Of a stretch of 64,000 bases of DNA, positions 51,368-60,700 are shown in pieces. Position 1 is the first letter of the stretch; every line of letters starts with the position of its first letter. Both the position numbers and the translations under genes were made by a program. The DNA is from Clostridiales bacterium (GTDB lineage: Bacteria; Bacillota; Clostridia; Christensenellales; JAISNN01), in assembly GCA_031289755.1 (NCBI GenBank), contig JAITOU010000012.1, positions 1 to 64,000 of the forward strand, written 5' to 3'. The notes below the pieces were generated by a model. The model saw only the letters and a program-made list of their open reading frames with translations. It was not told where the DNA came from and searched no databases.

Positions 51368-52795
51368 ATGTCCGGTACAAAAACCCAAAAAAGATTTATT
51401 TTGATTTGCTTTATAGTCGCTTTATGCGTCATTTTTTCGTCTTGTCTGCCGTCCTTCGGCAAGAACGGCAAGTCGGCTTATGAGATAGCCGTCGCCAACG
51501 GCTTTGAAGGAACGGAAGCGCAGTGGCTGCTCAGTCTAAAAGACGGCAAGTCGGCGTACGATATCGCCGTCGAGAACGGCTTTACGGGGACGGAACGCGA
51601 ATGGTTAGACAGCCTTAAAGGCACAAGCGGTTCGGACGGCGCGCCGCTCGATATTTACGGTATTTACCAAGCTTATCAAGCCAACGGCGGTTTGTTAGAC
51701 TTCGAGAGCTTTTTAAAGGAATTTCTTTCGAGCGGCGACTACGGGTCGGTTGATTATGCCGCCGCTATCGCACTGCGTTCGACGGTTTCGATAATTGCGG
51801 CTTTCGGCGTGGGAGCGTACGCCGGGTCGGGCGTCATAATAAGCTTCGACGTTGCCGCCGGAACGGCGTACATCATGACAAATTATCATGTCGTCTGCGA
51901 CGCTTCGGTCGGAGCATATAACGGTATCAGCCAAAATATCGAAGTGTATTTGTACGGACAGTATCAATACTCCGACTATAAGATACCGGCGGTTTTTGTA
52001 GGCGGCGCGCCCGACAACGACATAGCCGTTTTAAAGGTCACGGGCAGTGAATTGCTCAAAAACAACAATTTTGTTCAAGCCGTGCAGAGTGCGGATTCGG
52101 ACGCCGTATATCCCGGTCAGACCGCGATAGCCGTCGGCAATCCTAAGGGCAAGGGCTTGGCGGTCACCTCCGGGGTAATCAGCTTGGAATCGGAAAACAT
52201 CGAGCTGCCGGGGATTTATAATTCTTCGACCACCGTCACAATGAGAATTATCCGCATAGATACCCCTATCAACAGCGGAAACAGCGGCGGCGGCTTGTTT
52301 GACAAAAACGGACGCCTGATAGGCGTTGTCAACGCCAAATCCATAGAAACGAACGTAGACGATTTCGGCTATGCCATACCGTCGAACGTCGCTATCGGTA
52401 TCGCCGAAAACATTATCTTCCATGCCGGAACGGGTCTGAAATATCTCATCGGAATAACTACTTCCGTCGGCGGAATATCGGACGTCTATGACCCCTTGAC
52501 CCAACGCACCGAAGCCGTTCATTCGGTGAAAGTCATCGACGTTACCGCAGGAAAGCCCGCCGCGCTCGGCGGTATCAAAGCCGACGACCGCATAGTATCG
52601 GTCACGCTCAAAAGGGGCGGAAGCACCGTCGCAAGCAAGGACATAAAGCGTTCTTATTCGCTTTCAGAATTTATGTACAAGGCGAGAAGCGGCGACGTTT
52701 TGACGGTCAACGTCATCAGAGTAGTAGGCGGTATCGATACCGCAGTCGCGGTGAATATCACTATTTCATCGTCATATAACGACACTATAAAATAA
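51368..52795 (+). CDS. HtrA-like S1C serine protease lipoprotein with PDZ domain
   Basis: The 475-residue precursor has a signal peptide ending in a lipobox (IFSSC, about residues 18-22). Two copies of a KSAYEIAVANGF-x-GTE-x-WL segment follow. The trypsin-like domain has catalytic His in MTNYHVV, Asp in DNDIAVL and Ser in NSGNSGGGLF. A C-terminal PDZ domain lies near 385-470. HtrA proteases degrade or chaperone misfolded exported proteins; here it would act on the outer face of the membrane. ATG has an AAGGAG site. Confidence 0.92.
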   Translation: MSGTKTQKRFILICFIVALCVIFSSCLPSFGKNGKSAYEIAVANGFEGTEAQWLLSLKDGKSAYDIAVENGFTGTEREWLDSLKGTSGSDGAPLDIYGIYQAYQANGGLLDFESFLKEFLSSGDYGSVDYAAAIALRSTVSIIAAFGVGAYAGSGVIISFDVAAGTAYIMTNYHVVCDASVGAYNGISQNIEVYLYGQYQYSDYKIPAVFVGGAPDNDIAVLKVTGSELLKNNNFVQAVQSADSDAVYPGQTAIAVGNPKGKGLAVTSGVISLESENIELPGIYNSSTTVTMRIIRIDTPINSGNSGGGLFDKNGRLIGVVNAKSIETNVDDFGYAIPSNVAIGIAENIIFHAGTGLKYLIGITTSVGGISDVYDPLTQRTEAVHSVKVIDVTAGKPAALGGIKADDRIVSVTLKRGGSTVASKDIKRSYSLSEFMYKARSGDVLTVNVIRVVGGIDTAVAVNITISSSYNDTIK

Positions 52796-52830
52796 CAAAA
52801 CGAAGCTTTGATTACGGCATATTTGCACAA

Positions 52831-52889
52831 AAAAGGACTTGATTTAAATAACGGCGAATAATCCCCGTAGAAAATCAGAAGTCCTTTTG
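52831..52889. terminator. Terminator after the protease gene
   Basis: Stem AAAAGGACTT-GATTT / AAATC-AGAAGTCCTTTT with a long loop. Confidence 0.6.
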
Positions 52890-52957
52890 GCGTATCATCT
52901 AAAATAATAATTCAATTCGGCGTTATTTCAAAGGCAAAACGGCAAAAAAAGGTATTT

Positions 52958-53542
52958 ATGAAAGATTGGCTTACTCTTATCGTTCTTGCGGCAGGACTTT
53001 CTATGGACGCATTCGCCGTTTCGCTGTGCAAAGGCTTGACGGTCAAGCGCATCGATATCAAAAAATTTGCTTTTGCGGCAGGCGTTTTTGCCGTGATGCA
53101 GGGGATAATGCCGCTCATAGGATATTTGTTCGGCAGCTTGTTTTTGGAATATATCGACAATTATTTGGGCATAGTTTCTTTTGTCATACTGCTGCTTGTC
53201 GGCGGCAAAATGATATACGAAGGCATAAAGACCTACAAAAACAAGGCTTTTGACGGGGAAGCCGTACAAGAAGACAAAGCCTTTTCCGTTTCCGCCGTAC
53301 TGATTCAGGGCGTGGCTACGAGTATCGACGCGCTTGCCGTAGGGGTCTCGCTTTTAAATTTTTCTATCAATATATATGTTTCCGCGCCGGTTATATCGGG
53401 CATAACCTTTCCGATTTGCATGGCTGGAATGTTTCTCGGCTTCAAATTCGGCTCCGCGCTCAAAGCAAAAAACGGCTTGGCGGATATATTGGGCGGCATA
53501 TTGCTTGCCGCTATCGGCATAAGCTTTCTCTTCGCCCGATAA
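52958..53542 (+). CDS. mntP: Manganese efflux pump MntP
   Basis: This 194-residue membrane protein has six hydrophobic helices and two copies of the family signature: AAGLSMDAFAVSLCKG near residue 12 and GVATSIDALAVGVSLL near 117. It exports Mn(II). The 68 bp between the preceding hairpin and the ATG leave no room for a standard yybP-ykoY manganese riboswitch, and I see no such fold. Confidence 0.93.
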   Translation: MKDWLTLIVLAAGLSMDAFAVSLCKGLTVKRIDIKKFAFAAGVFAVMQGIMPLIGYLFGSLFLEYIDNYLGIVSFVILLLVGGKMIYEGIKTYKNKAFDGEAVQEDKAFSVSAVLIQGVATSIDALAVGVSLLNFSINIYVSAPVISGITFPICMAGMFLGFKFGSALKAKNGLADILGGILLAAIGISFLFAR

Positions 53543-53607
53543 AATACGCCGCAAAAAAGCTTAAAGAACGTCTAAAAAAAACTTTTTAAAGTTTTATCAA
53601 AAAAGTG

Positions 53608-53636
53608 TTGACAAAAGAAAATAATTATCATATAAT
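53608..53636 (+). promoter_or_regulatory. Promoter of metY-cysK
   Basis: Consensus TTGACA (53608-53613), 17 bp, TATAAT (53631-53636). A 115-nt leader follows. It shows no clear SAM riboswitch or T-box. Confidence 0.75.
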
Positions 53637-53750
53637 GTACGAAACATATAAAACATATAGGTATTCTATGCGTTCACGCTCCGACCTTTAAAAATATACA
53701 AAAAAGAGCGGCGCAACACAATAAAAATCCTAAGTAGGAGAAAGAGTATT

Positions 53751-55046
53751 ATGAGCAAAAACACAAAAAATTGGGCTTTTGAAACAAAACAATTACATAT
53801 CGGTCAAGAAACTGCCGACCCGACGACGGACGCCAGAGCCGTGCCGATATATCAAACGACGTCTTATGTCTTTCACAATTCCGCCCATGCGGCGGCGCGC
53901 TTCGGGCTTGCCGACGCCGGAAACATCTACGGCAGACTGACAAATCCTACGCAGGACGTTCTCGAACGCCGTGTAGCGGCTCTCGAAAACGGTTCGGCGG
54001 CTCTCGCCGTAGCGTCGGGCGCGGCGGCTGTCACCTACGCGATACTCAATCTCGCCAAGCAAGGCGACAATATCGTTTCGGCAAAGACAATATACGGCGG
54101 AAGCTACAATCTCTTTGCACACACGCTGACAAATTACGGTATCGATACGATATTTGTAGACCCCGACGAAGACGGTGCTTTTGAAAAAGCCGTTAACGAC
54201 AAGACAAAAGCCATTTTTATAGAGAGCTTCGGCAATCCTAATTCTAATATTATCGATATACAAGAGACGGCGTTTATCGCGCACAAGCACAAGATTCCGC
54301 TTGTCGTAGACAATACCTTCGCGACGCCTTATCTGCTCCGCCCTATCGATTACGGCGCGGACATCGTCGTGCATTCCGCCACAAAATTTCTCGGCGGTCA
54401 CGGCAACTCTCTCGGCGGAATCATAGTCGAGAGCGGAAAATTCGATTGGGAAGCCAGCGGCAAATTTCCGTCCCTTGTCGAGCCGAATGAGAGCTATCAC
54501 GGCGTTTCATTCTACAAGGCTGTCGGCGCGGCGGCATTCGTTACCGCTATCAGGGCGGTTTTGCTCAGAGATACGGGAGCGGCTATCTCGCCGTTTAACG
54601 CCTTTCTCATACTGCAAGGTATCGAAACGTTGTCCTTGCGCGTCGAGCGGCACGTCGAGAATACCTTAAAAATCATCGAATTTTTGAAAAAACACCCTAA
54701 GGTCGAAAAGATAAACCACCCGTCCTTAGAGCGCAAAGGCAGCAAGCAGAGAAAGTATTACGACAAATACTACCCGAACGGCGGCGGCACGATATTTACC
54801 TTCGAGATAAAGGGCGGTATCAAGGAAGCCCATAGATTTATAGACAATTTGGAGATTTTTTCGCTCCTTGCCAACGTCGCCGACGTCAAATCACTCGTCA
54901 TTCACCCCGCCACGACGACCCATTCGCAATTGAGCGAGAGCGAGCTTTTGGACCAAGGTATCAAGAAAAACACTATCAGGCTGTCGGTAGGTACGGAGAA
55001 CGTCAAAGACCTTATCGCCGACCTTGCGCAAGCGTTTGAAAAATAA
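53751..55046 (+). CDS. metY: O-acetylhomoserine sulfhydrylase
   Basis: This 431-residue PLP enzyme of the Cys/Met-metabolism family makes homocysteine from O-acetylhomoserine and sulfide. Family signatures are IYQTTSYVF near residue 33, YGRLTNPT, the [11 protein letters not shown] stretch, and the PLP Lys in [11 protein letters not shown] near 213. Length and features match MetY rather than cystathionine gamma-synthase, which is usually shorter. It lies 61 bp before cysK, forming a sulfur-assimilation operon. Confidence 0.9.
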   Translation: MSKNTKNWAFETKQLHIGQETADPTTDARAVPIYQTTSYVFHNSAHAAARFGLADAGNIYGRLTNPTQDVLERRVAALENGSAALAVASGAAAVTYAILNLAKQGDNIVSAKTIYGGSYNLFAHTLTNYGIDTIFVDPDEDGAFEKAVNDKTKAIFIESFGNPNSNIIDIQETAFIAHKHKIPLVVDNTFATPYLLRPIDYGADIVVHSATKFLGGHGNSLGGIIVESGKFDWEASGKFPSLVEPNESYHGVSFYKAVGAAAFVTAIRAVLLRDTGAAISPFNAFLILQGIETLSLRVERHVENTLKIIEFLKKHPKVEKINHPSLERKGSKQRKYYDKYYPNGGGTIFTFEIKGGIKEAHRFIDNLEIFSLLANVADVKSLVIHPATTTHSQLSESELLDQGIKKNTIRLSVGTENVKDLIADLAQAFEK

Positions 55047-55107
55047 AAAACGATATTCGGATAAGAAGAAAAAGAATAATAATAAGCATAATAACGGAGG
55101 TATTTTT

Positions 55108-56037
55108 ATGGCTAATATTGCAAAAACAATTACGGATTTGATAGGAAAGACGCCGCTTCTCGAATTGGTAAATTTCGGGGCGCAGCAAAAGCTTTGGGCT
55201 ACGGTCACGGCAAAGCTGGAATTTTTTAATCCGGCAGGAAGCGTCAAGGACAGAATCGCCAAATCGATGGTCACCGATGCCGAAGAAAAGGGCTTACTCA
55301 AAAAAGGCGCGACGATAATAGAGCCTACCAGCGGAAATACGGGAATCGGACTTGCGTCCGTCGCGTCCGCAAGGGGATATAAGCTCATATTGACCATGCC
55401 CGAAACGATGAGCATAGAGCGCAGAAATCTCTTAAAGGCTTACGGCGCGGAGCTGGTCCTGACCGAAGGTCCTAAGGGCATGAAGGGCGCGATAGCCAGA
55501 GCCGAAGAATTGCACAAGGAAATACCCGGCTCAATCATTCTCGGTCAGTTTGTCAATCCCGCAAACCCGAAGGTACACCGCGAAACGACAGGACCGGAGA
55601 TTTGGAACGATTCGGACGGAAAGGTCGACTTTTTTGTGTCGGGTATCGGCACGGGCGGCACGATAACGGGAGCCGGAGAATATCTCAAATCCAAAAATCC
55701 GAAAATCAAAATCATAGCCGTCGAGCCTTTTGATTCGCCGGTACTCTCTAAGGGAACGCCCGGACCGCATAAGCTTCAAGGCATAGGCGCGGGCTTTATC
55801 CCCGAAACGCTCAATACTTCCGTCTATGACGAAATCATAACGGTAAAAAGCGACGAAGCCTTTGCCGCAGCCAAGCTGCTTGCAAAGACCGAAGGCGTAC
55901 TCGTCGGAATTTCTTCCGGAGCGGCGCTCCATGCCGCCGCCGAGCTTGCCAAAAAGCCCGAAAACGCCGGCAAAAACATAGTGGTAATCCTGCCTGATAC
56001 CGGCGAGCGTTATCTCTCGACGCCGCTGTTTGAATAG
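55108..56037 (+). CDS. cysK: Cysteine synthase A
   Basis: Start set at ATG 55108 (ACGGAGG site), giving 309 residues. It is a PLP enzyme forming cysteine from O-acetylserine and sulfide. The PLP Lys is in [11 protein letters not shown] near residue 40, the substrate loop [11 protein letters not shown] near 68, and [16 protein letters not shown] near 175. It probably shares a transcript with metY. Confidence 0.95.
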   Translation: MANIAKTITDLIGKTPLLELVNFGAQQKLWATVTAKLEFFNPAGSVKDRIAKSMVTDAEEKGLLKKGATIIEPTSGNTGIGLASVASARGYKLILTMPETMSIERRNLLKAYGAELVLTEGPKGMKGAIARAEELHKEIPGSIILGQFVNPANPKVHRETTGPEIWNDSDGKVDFFVSGIGTGGTITGAGEYLKSKNPKIKIIAVEPFDSPVLSKGTPGPHKLQGIGAGFIPETLNTSVYDEIITVKSDEAFAAAKLLAKTEGVLVGISSGAALHAAAELAKKPENAGKNIVVILPDTGERYLSTPLFE

Positions 56038-56065
56038 ATAATATCCCTAAATCTGTAAAAATATA

Positions 56066-56109
56066 TAAAAAAAGCCGCTTTGTGAATTAAAACGCGAAAC
56101 GGCTTTTTT
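56066..56109 (+). terminator. Terminator of metY-cysK
   Basis: Stem AAAAAGCCG / CGGCTTTTT with extra pairing (CTTTGTG-type), T-run after. The rest of 56038-56401 holds an AT-rich spacer, a partial GCGGTGTC element-like piece near 56175, and no gene. Confidence 0.75.
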
Positions 56110-56401
56110 GTTAGATGTATTTACACAGACAAGAAAGGAATTTTTAAGACCGCATACCGATAAAATTTTAAGCGGTGTCTTTTTTTGCAGTAAGCGTTGG
56201 GTATATCTATTGACAAGAAGTAAATTATATATTAAAATGGTAATACTATATGCAAAATGCGCCAAGCAAATATAGTTTTTATAAAGAAATTTTGGGTTGT
56301 TATATGATTAGCTGACTTGATAACACTTACTTTTTCTTAAAAGCCGACAAATTGATGACATATTCTGCCCTTACAGAAGAGAACGGCAAAGGCAAAAACT
56401 T

Positions 56402-56542
56402 TGTCCGCATTGCAATAATGGATTTACTTTTGATAAGTTTGAAATTGATTATATAATTGCTTGGAGTAAAGGCGGACGAGCAGCGTTGGGAAACGCTCAA
56501 TTACTTGGCAAAAAGTGCAATGTTACAAAAGGCGGCAAATAA
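56402..56542 (+). pseudogene. HNH endonuclease remnant
   Basis: A frame without an upstream start encodes CPHCNNGFTFDKFEID-Y-IIAWSKGG and GNAQLLGKKCNVTKGGK, then TAA. This is clearly the HNH fold seen in McrA-like proteins, but the metal-binding DH has become DY and one Cys of LCKKC has become Gly. The frame cannot be followed upstream for long. It ends 2 bp before tcmP, so it once preceded it in an operon. Confidence 0.75.
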
Positions 56543-56543
56543 A

Positions 56544-57416
56544 ATGGCAGTAAGCAAACAAACAAAAAAGAAAAACAGTAATTTTGGTGGCGATTGGACA
56601 AAAGATAAATTAGATATAATTGAAAAATATTTCAATGCTTATACAACAATTTTTCAAAAGCAAAGTTGGGCGAAAACTGTTTATATTGACGCTTTTGCCG
56701 GAAGTGGCGAGATAAGCCTTGAAAACGCAACATTAAAAGGTTCGCCTTTAATTGCTCTACAATATGATTTTTCAAAATACTATTTCATTGAATTTGACGA
56801 CAAAAAGATTAAGAAGCTACAAGACTATGTTAAGGAACAATATCCTAAAAGGGTTGACAAAGTAGAATTTATAAACGGTGATTGCAACAGCGAATTGCCA
56901 AAACTCTTTGAAACACTTTCAAAACAAAATGACGTTCGCGGTGTTTTGTTCCTTGACCCTTTCGCATTAGAATTAAAATGGTCAATTTTGGAGCAAGCAA
57001 AGCAAGTCAAGTTGGATATATTTTATTGGTTTCCTATGATGGCAAATAGACTACTGTTCAAAGATAAAAGTAAAAATGACTTGTTTAGAACGAAACTCAA
57101 TACCTTGTTTGGTGAAGAAAATTGGGAAGAAAAACTTTACAAAGAAAGTCCACAAATGAATTTATTTGGTGATGTTCTTTTTGATAAAGAGCCAACGACT
57201 AAATTAGTTGAATATATTGCGGATAGATTAAAAACACTTTTTGAATACGAGCCAAGCATTAAGCTATTTAAAAATTCGCACAATAGTCTTATATTTTTGT
57301 TATGCGCTATGACAACCAACACAAGCGAGCCGGCACGGAAGTTAGTAAAGAAATTAGCAAGTGAGATATTTAATAAATTAAACAAAGATAGAAATCAAAT
57401 TGTTGGTGATAATTGA
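56544..57416 (+). CDS. tcmP: Three-Cys-motif partner protein TcmP
   Basis: Start set at ATG 56544 (AAAAGGCGG site); an in-frame ATG at 56457 lies inside the HNH remnant. The 290-residue protein matches TcmP: FGGDWTKDKLDIIEKYFNAY near the front, VYIDAFAGSGEI, and a VRGVLFLDPFALELKW segment, all like a nucleotide-binding Rossmann protein of methyltransferase shape. TcmP genes typically lie beside a three-Cys radical-SAM-like gene, as here. The biochemical role is not established; it may belong to a DNA-related defence module. Confidence 0.85.
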   Translation: MAVSKQTKKKNSNFGGDWTKDKLDIIEKYFNAYTTIFQKQSWAKTVYIDAFAGSGEISLENATLKGSPLIALQYDFSKYYFIEFDDKKIKKLQDYVKEQYPKRVDKVEFINGDCNSELPKLFETLSKQNDVRGVLFLDPFALELKWSILEQAKQVKLDIFYWFPMMANRLLFKDKSKNDLFRTKLNTLFGEENWEEKLYKESPQMNLFGDVLFDKEPTTKLVEYIADRLKTLFEYEPSIKLFKNSHNSLIFLLCAMTTNTSEPARKLVKKLASEIFNKLNKDRNQIVGDN

Positions 57417-57418
57417 TT

Positions 57419-58180
57419 ATGGAAGAAATAACAAGGAAATCGCTGTTATACAAAACAAGTGTTGAATATGGTGATTATACGGTTAATCACGCCGAAGGCT
57501 GTTCCCACGGCTGTAAATATCCTTGTTATGCGATGATGCTTGCAAAACGCTTTGGCAAGGTAAAAAGCTATGACGATTGGTGCAGGCCTAAAATTGTTGC
57601 AAATGCTTTGGAGTTATTTGATAAAGAAATACCACGATTAAAAAGTAAAATAAAAGAAGTCCATTTGTGTTTTACGACAGACCCTTTTATGTACGGCTAT
57701 GACGAAATCTCAAATATGAGTATTGAGATAATCAAAAAATTAAATAATAACGGAATAAAATGCACTGCGTTGACAAAAGGGATTCTGCCAAAAGAATTGG
57801 CGGAATTATCAAAAGAAAATGAATACGGTATCACTTTAATTTCATTAAATGAAGATTTTAGAAGAGATATGGAAAACGGTTCTGCTCCTTATATAGAGCG
57901 AATTAATGCACTAAAACAGTTGCATGACAAGGGTATGAAAACTTGGGTAAGTATTGAGCCATATCCGACACCAAATTTTATTGAACAAGACATAAACGAA
58001 ATATTAAATGCTTTATTTTTTGTTGACAAAATTATTTTTGGACGCTTAAACTATAATGCAAAAGTTTCGCAGTATAAGGATTATAAAAACTTCTTTAATC
58101 AAACGGCACAAACGGTCATTGATTATTGTGTTAAAAATAAAAAACGATATCACATTAAAGACGGCACAATCACACAATAA
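57419..58180 (+). CDS. Three-Cys-motif radical SAM-like protein (TcmP partner)
   Basis: Start set at ATG 57419, 2 bp after the tcmP stop; a TTG six bp earlier overlaps it. The 253-residue protein has CSHGCKYPCYA near residue 28 (C-x3-C-x3-C, the three-Cys motif), then HLCFTTDPF, TALTKGI, and VSIEPYPTP at the expected beta-strand ends of a radical SAM barrel. It resembles the phage Gp37/Gp68-like and spore-lyase-like groups. Genes are AT-rich relative to the chromosome, suggesting transfer. The reaction is unknown. Confidence 0.82.
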   Translation: MEEITRKSLLYKTSVEYGDYTVNHAEGCSHGCKYPCYAMMLAKRFGKVKSYDDWCRPKIVANALELFDKEIPRLKSKIKEVHLCFTTDPFMYGYDEISNMSIEIIKKLNNNGIKCTALTKGILPKELAELSKENEYGITLISLNEDFRRDMENGSAPYIERINALKQLHDKGMKTWVSIEPYPTPNFIEQDINEILNALFFVDKIIFGRLNYNAKVSQYKDYKNFFNQTAQTVIDYCVKNKKRYHIKDGTITQ

Positions 58181-58318
58181 TTTTTACTCCGTGTCGCCGA
58201 CATATAAAAGTGATTAGCAACAAATCCGCAATCCGTTGAATGTTTGCAAAAATATTTGCCAAATTCATATAATGAATTTATGCAATTAATAAAAAATTAT
58301 TAAAGTGAGGTTCAAAAA

Positions 58319-58714
58319 ATGGAAGAAAACGATACATTTTTTTATCGCGGTTTTAATTTTACAAGAGAACAATACATTAAATTTGATGATTTAACAGATA
58401 AATATTGGGAAAAATTTGGCAAAGTCTATCATGATAAGGATATGCTCAAGGAAAAGGGATATGACGGCACTATTGCCGATTTAGAAAGGCGTATCAAAGA
58501 CGGCGATACAATTTTTGACCCGCCGCCCGAAATCACAAACGAATATGACGCTTTAAATTGGACATACAGCGAAATATTCGGAGGTCCGTATCCGCGCTGG
58601 GGTAATCCTATCCGCTCACAAGGCGAAGAGGCGGTTATTGCGAATATGAAAGAATGTATCCGTACAAAGACGCCTTGCGAAACAATACCTTGTCCTGACG
58701 GGGCATTATATTAA
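58319..58714 (+). CDS. Hypothetical protein
   Basis: This 131-residue protein is acidic and aromatic-rich (FFYRGFNFTREQYIKFDD, and IFGGPYPRWGNPI), with no signal peptide or membrane helix. No family is recognised. ATG at 58319 has an AAAGTGAGG site. It lies 138 bp after the three-Cys gene with no strong terminator seen between, so it may be a cargo gene of the same AT-rich block. Confidence 0.65.
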   Translation: MEENDTFFYRGFNFTREQYIKFDDLTDKYWEKFGKVYHDKDMLKEKGYDGTIADLERRIKDGDTIFDPPPEITNEYDALNWTYSEIFGGPYPRWGNPIRSQGEEAVIANMKECIRTKTPCETIPCPDGALY

Positions 58715-58939
58715 TCCAACCTAAAAAACCATAAAAAATATCACAAAGGGCATTCCTAACGGAGCGTCCTTTTTTATATAAAAAAATTTGCTCTACGCAC
58801 GGAGACAAAACAGTGCGCCGCATTGCCGGGACTTGCCGGACAAAAAAGGACAGCGACAAGTGTATTGACTTTCTAACTTTTTAATTTCGTCTGACAATAT
58901 TTACATTTGCCACTTCTCTATTAAAATTGCGATTTTTTA

Positions 58940-59152
58940 TTACAAAATAGTCATTCCCAGCATATAGTCGGCGGAAACCTTGAAATAATTGCAAATCATG
59001 ACAAGCGTGTCCATGTCGGGTTCGCGGCTGCCTGTTTCCCAAAAGCTGATTGTTTGATTGCAGACAAAGAAAATCTCGCCGAGAGCCTTTTGAGAAAGAT
59101 TCTCCGCAATGCGCAATTCTTTTAATGTCTGACCGAATTTATTAGATTTCAT
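58940..59152 (-). CDS. XRE-family HTH regulator, module 5
   Basis: This 70-residue HTH protein (LSQKALGEIFFVCNQTISFWE) is most like the module 2 regulator. It is divergent from the fifth MINFNDVV gene at 59408, but in mirror orientation and 12 kb from the main array. The start ATG at 59152 follows AGGGGCTT. Confidence 0.82.
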   Translation of the reverse strand: MKSNKFGQTLKELRIAENLSQKALGEIFFVCNQTISFWETGSREPDMDTLVMICNYFKVSADYMLGMTIL

Positions 59153-59181
59153 AAGCCCCTATAAAACATTGTAAAAAAATA

Positions 59182-59223
59182 ATCCTACATTTTGTTGACT
59201 TCCAACAAAATGTAGGATATAAT
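59182..59223 (+). promoter_or_regulatory. Module 5 promoter with 16-bp-arm inverted repeat
   Basis: TTGACT (59195-59200), 17 bp, TATAAT (59218-59223) drive the small gene. Perfect arms ATCCTACATTTTGTTG (59182-59197) and their inverse (59203-59218) span the -35 and spacer. The -35/-10 geometry is that of modules 2-4, with an unrelated inverted repeat. Confidence 0.78.
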
Positions 59224-59407
59224 TATTATTTGTAAAGAAGTACTTTTCTATTAGTATTTCTAAAATATTTTTTATCCGGCTGTTTATGCGGATACTAAAT
59301 TAGATAAAGCTATTTGTCGTATTTACCTTGAAAGACATTCAAAACCGGACGTTAAAACCACATTTAAAAAAAGGCAAAAACTATGCAACAAGGAGATTTA
59401 TAATAAC

Positions 59408-59623
59408 ATGATAAACTTCAATGACATCGTAGCCGAAGAAGAAGCCGCAAGGCGAAGAAAAAAGAGCCGTATGCAAAGCACCGACTTTCTCTTAGACATA
59501 AAAGGTCTGTTACAAAGCAACTACATCGTATCTTTTGACGGCAAACAAAACGCACTCTGTGTTTTACTGAACAACGGACAAAAGTTTTTACTGACGGCGG
59601 AAGAAACGGAAAAAGAAGCTTGA
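59408..59623 (+). CDS. Small conserved MINFNDIV protein, module 5
   Basis: This 71-residue copy is of the same length and plan as modules 1-3, with scattered changes (DIVAEE, ARRRKKSRMQ, LKG at the DIKILL position, CVLLNNGQKF). ATG has an AAGGAG site. It lies 185 bp past its promoter's -10. It shows that the family is not confined to the 45-47 kb cluster. Confidence 0.82.
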   Translation: MINFNDIVAEEEAARRRKKSRMQSTDFLLDIKGLLQSNYIVSFDGKQNALCVLLNNGQKFLLTAEETEKEA

Positions 59624-59648
59624 AAGCCACATAAAAAAACAAAAAAAA

Positions 59649-59800
59649 TACCGGGCATAAGGAGATAAATTTTAAACAGCGTCTTTTTTGCCGCAAACCG
59701 CCTTCTTGCCTTGATAATAGCTCTGCTATTACCTGCACCAACAAGCCGTTTTACGTCGAAAAATACTTGCTTAAAATTTATCTCCTTTGCTCGGTGTTTC
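59649..59800. repeat. GCGCATAA palindromic element, long form (copy B)
   Basis: 152 bp with inverted ends (ACCGGGCATAAGGAGATAA / TTATCTCCTTTGCTCGGT) and an interior almost the same as copy A at 24281-24433, including AATAGC..GCTATT and CAACAAGCCG. Confidence 0.82.
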
Positions 59801-59905
59801 CCTTTGAAAAAAGCGTTAGCCCGAACCGCTTATGAGCGGCAGCAAGGCAACGCTTTTTTTTGTTTGTTGTATATTGACAGCCTTAACGCTGTATTTTAAC
59901 GCAAA

Positions 59906-60700
59906 TCAAATCAAGTACATCTCCGGCTTATGCGAGAGATAGGCGGCAAAGTATTTGAAGCCGAGAGCTTTTGCCGTTTCGGCGATAAGGGGGTATTTTT
60001 CGGCGACGCGGAAGGTTTGGTGGGCGTCGGATGAGAAGGTGATTAGCTCGCCGCCGAGTTCGCGGTAGCGTTTGATTAGGCTGATGCCGGGAAAGAAGTC
60101 GGCTTTGGCAAATTTTACATGGGAATTTATTTCAAGGCATTTGCCTTTTTGAATGATTTTTTTGAAGATTTTGTCAAACAGACCGTCATAATCGGCGTAT
60201 TCAAAGGGGTAGGGGGCTTTGCGTGCAATGTAACCGATATGTCCTACGATGTCGTAGGGCATTTCTATATCCAGACTTTCGTCAATGGCGCGTATGTACG
60301 GCAATAAAATCTCGTCCTTTGTTTTGTTCTTATAATATGATTCTATATATATATCCTCGTCGTTGACGGAATGGACGGAATTGATTATCACGTCAAAGTC
60401 GTAGTCCTTCAATTCGTCGCGGCACATTATTTCCGATGCTTTGGAATAGCCGCATTCTATGCCGAAAGCCAGCTTGATTTTGCCGCCGTAGACCTTTTTT
60501 GCCTTGTCGATTGCCGCCGCATATGCAGGCAGGTCGAGCTGTCTTACCGATTTGGCGTTTTTGCAAAAGAGAAAATCTCTGTCCATATGGTCGGTTACGG
60601 CGAGATAGCTCAGACCGAGCCTGACGGCCGTTGATATAAGGTCGTCTAAGGGCATTACGGAATCGGCGGAATGCTCCGAATGGGTGTGAGAATCTAACAT
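59906..60700 (-). CDS. PHP-domain histidinol-phosphatase-like protein
   Basis: This 264-residue phosphoesterase has the PHP metal-site motifs DSHTHSEHS at residues 3-11, VTDHMD near 35, a VHSVNDEDIYI stretch, and SDAHQTF near 220. These match the HisK/HisJ class (L-histidinol phosphatase). No other his gene is nearby, so a general PHP phosphatase role is also possible. It lies downstream of the ATP-grasp pair on the same strand. Confidence 0.85.
   Translation of the reverse strand: MLDSHTHSEHSADSVMPLDDLISTAVRLGLSYLAVTDHMDRDFLFCKNAKSVRQLDLPAYAAAIDKAKKVYGGKIKLAFGIECGYSKASEIMCRDELKDYDFDVIINSVHSVNDEDIYIESYYKNKTKDEILLPYIRAIDESLDIEMPYDIVGHIGYIARKAPYPFEYADYDGLFDKIFKKIIQKGKCLEINSHVKFAKADFFPGISLIKRYRELGGELITFSSDAHQTFRVAEKYPLIAETAKALGFKYFAAYLSHKPEMYLI

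Noticed and set aside
52890-52957. Manganese (yybP-ykoY) riboswitch ahead of mntP
   Set aside because: Only 68 bp separate the upstream hairpin from the ATG, and the conserved two-helix pattern was not found.
53637-53750. SAM riboswitch or T-box ahead of metY-cysK
   Set aside because: The 115-nt leader lacks the conserved core helices and a terminator stem.
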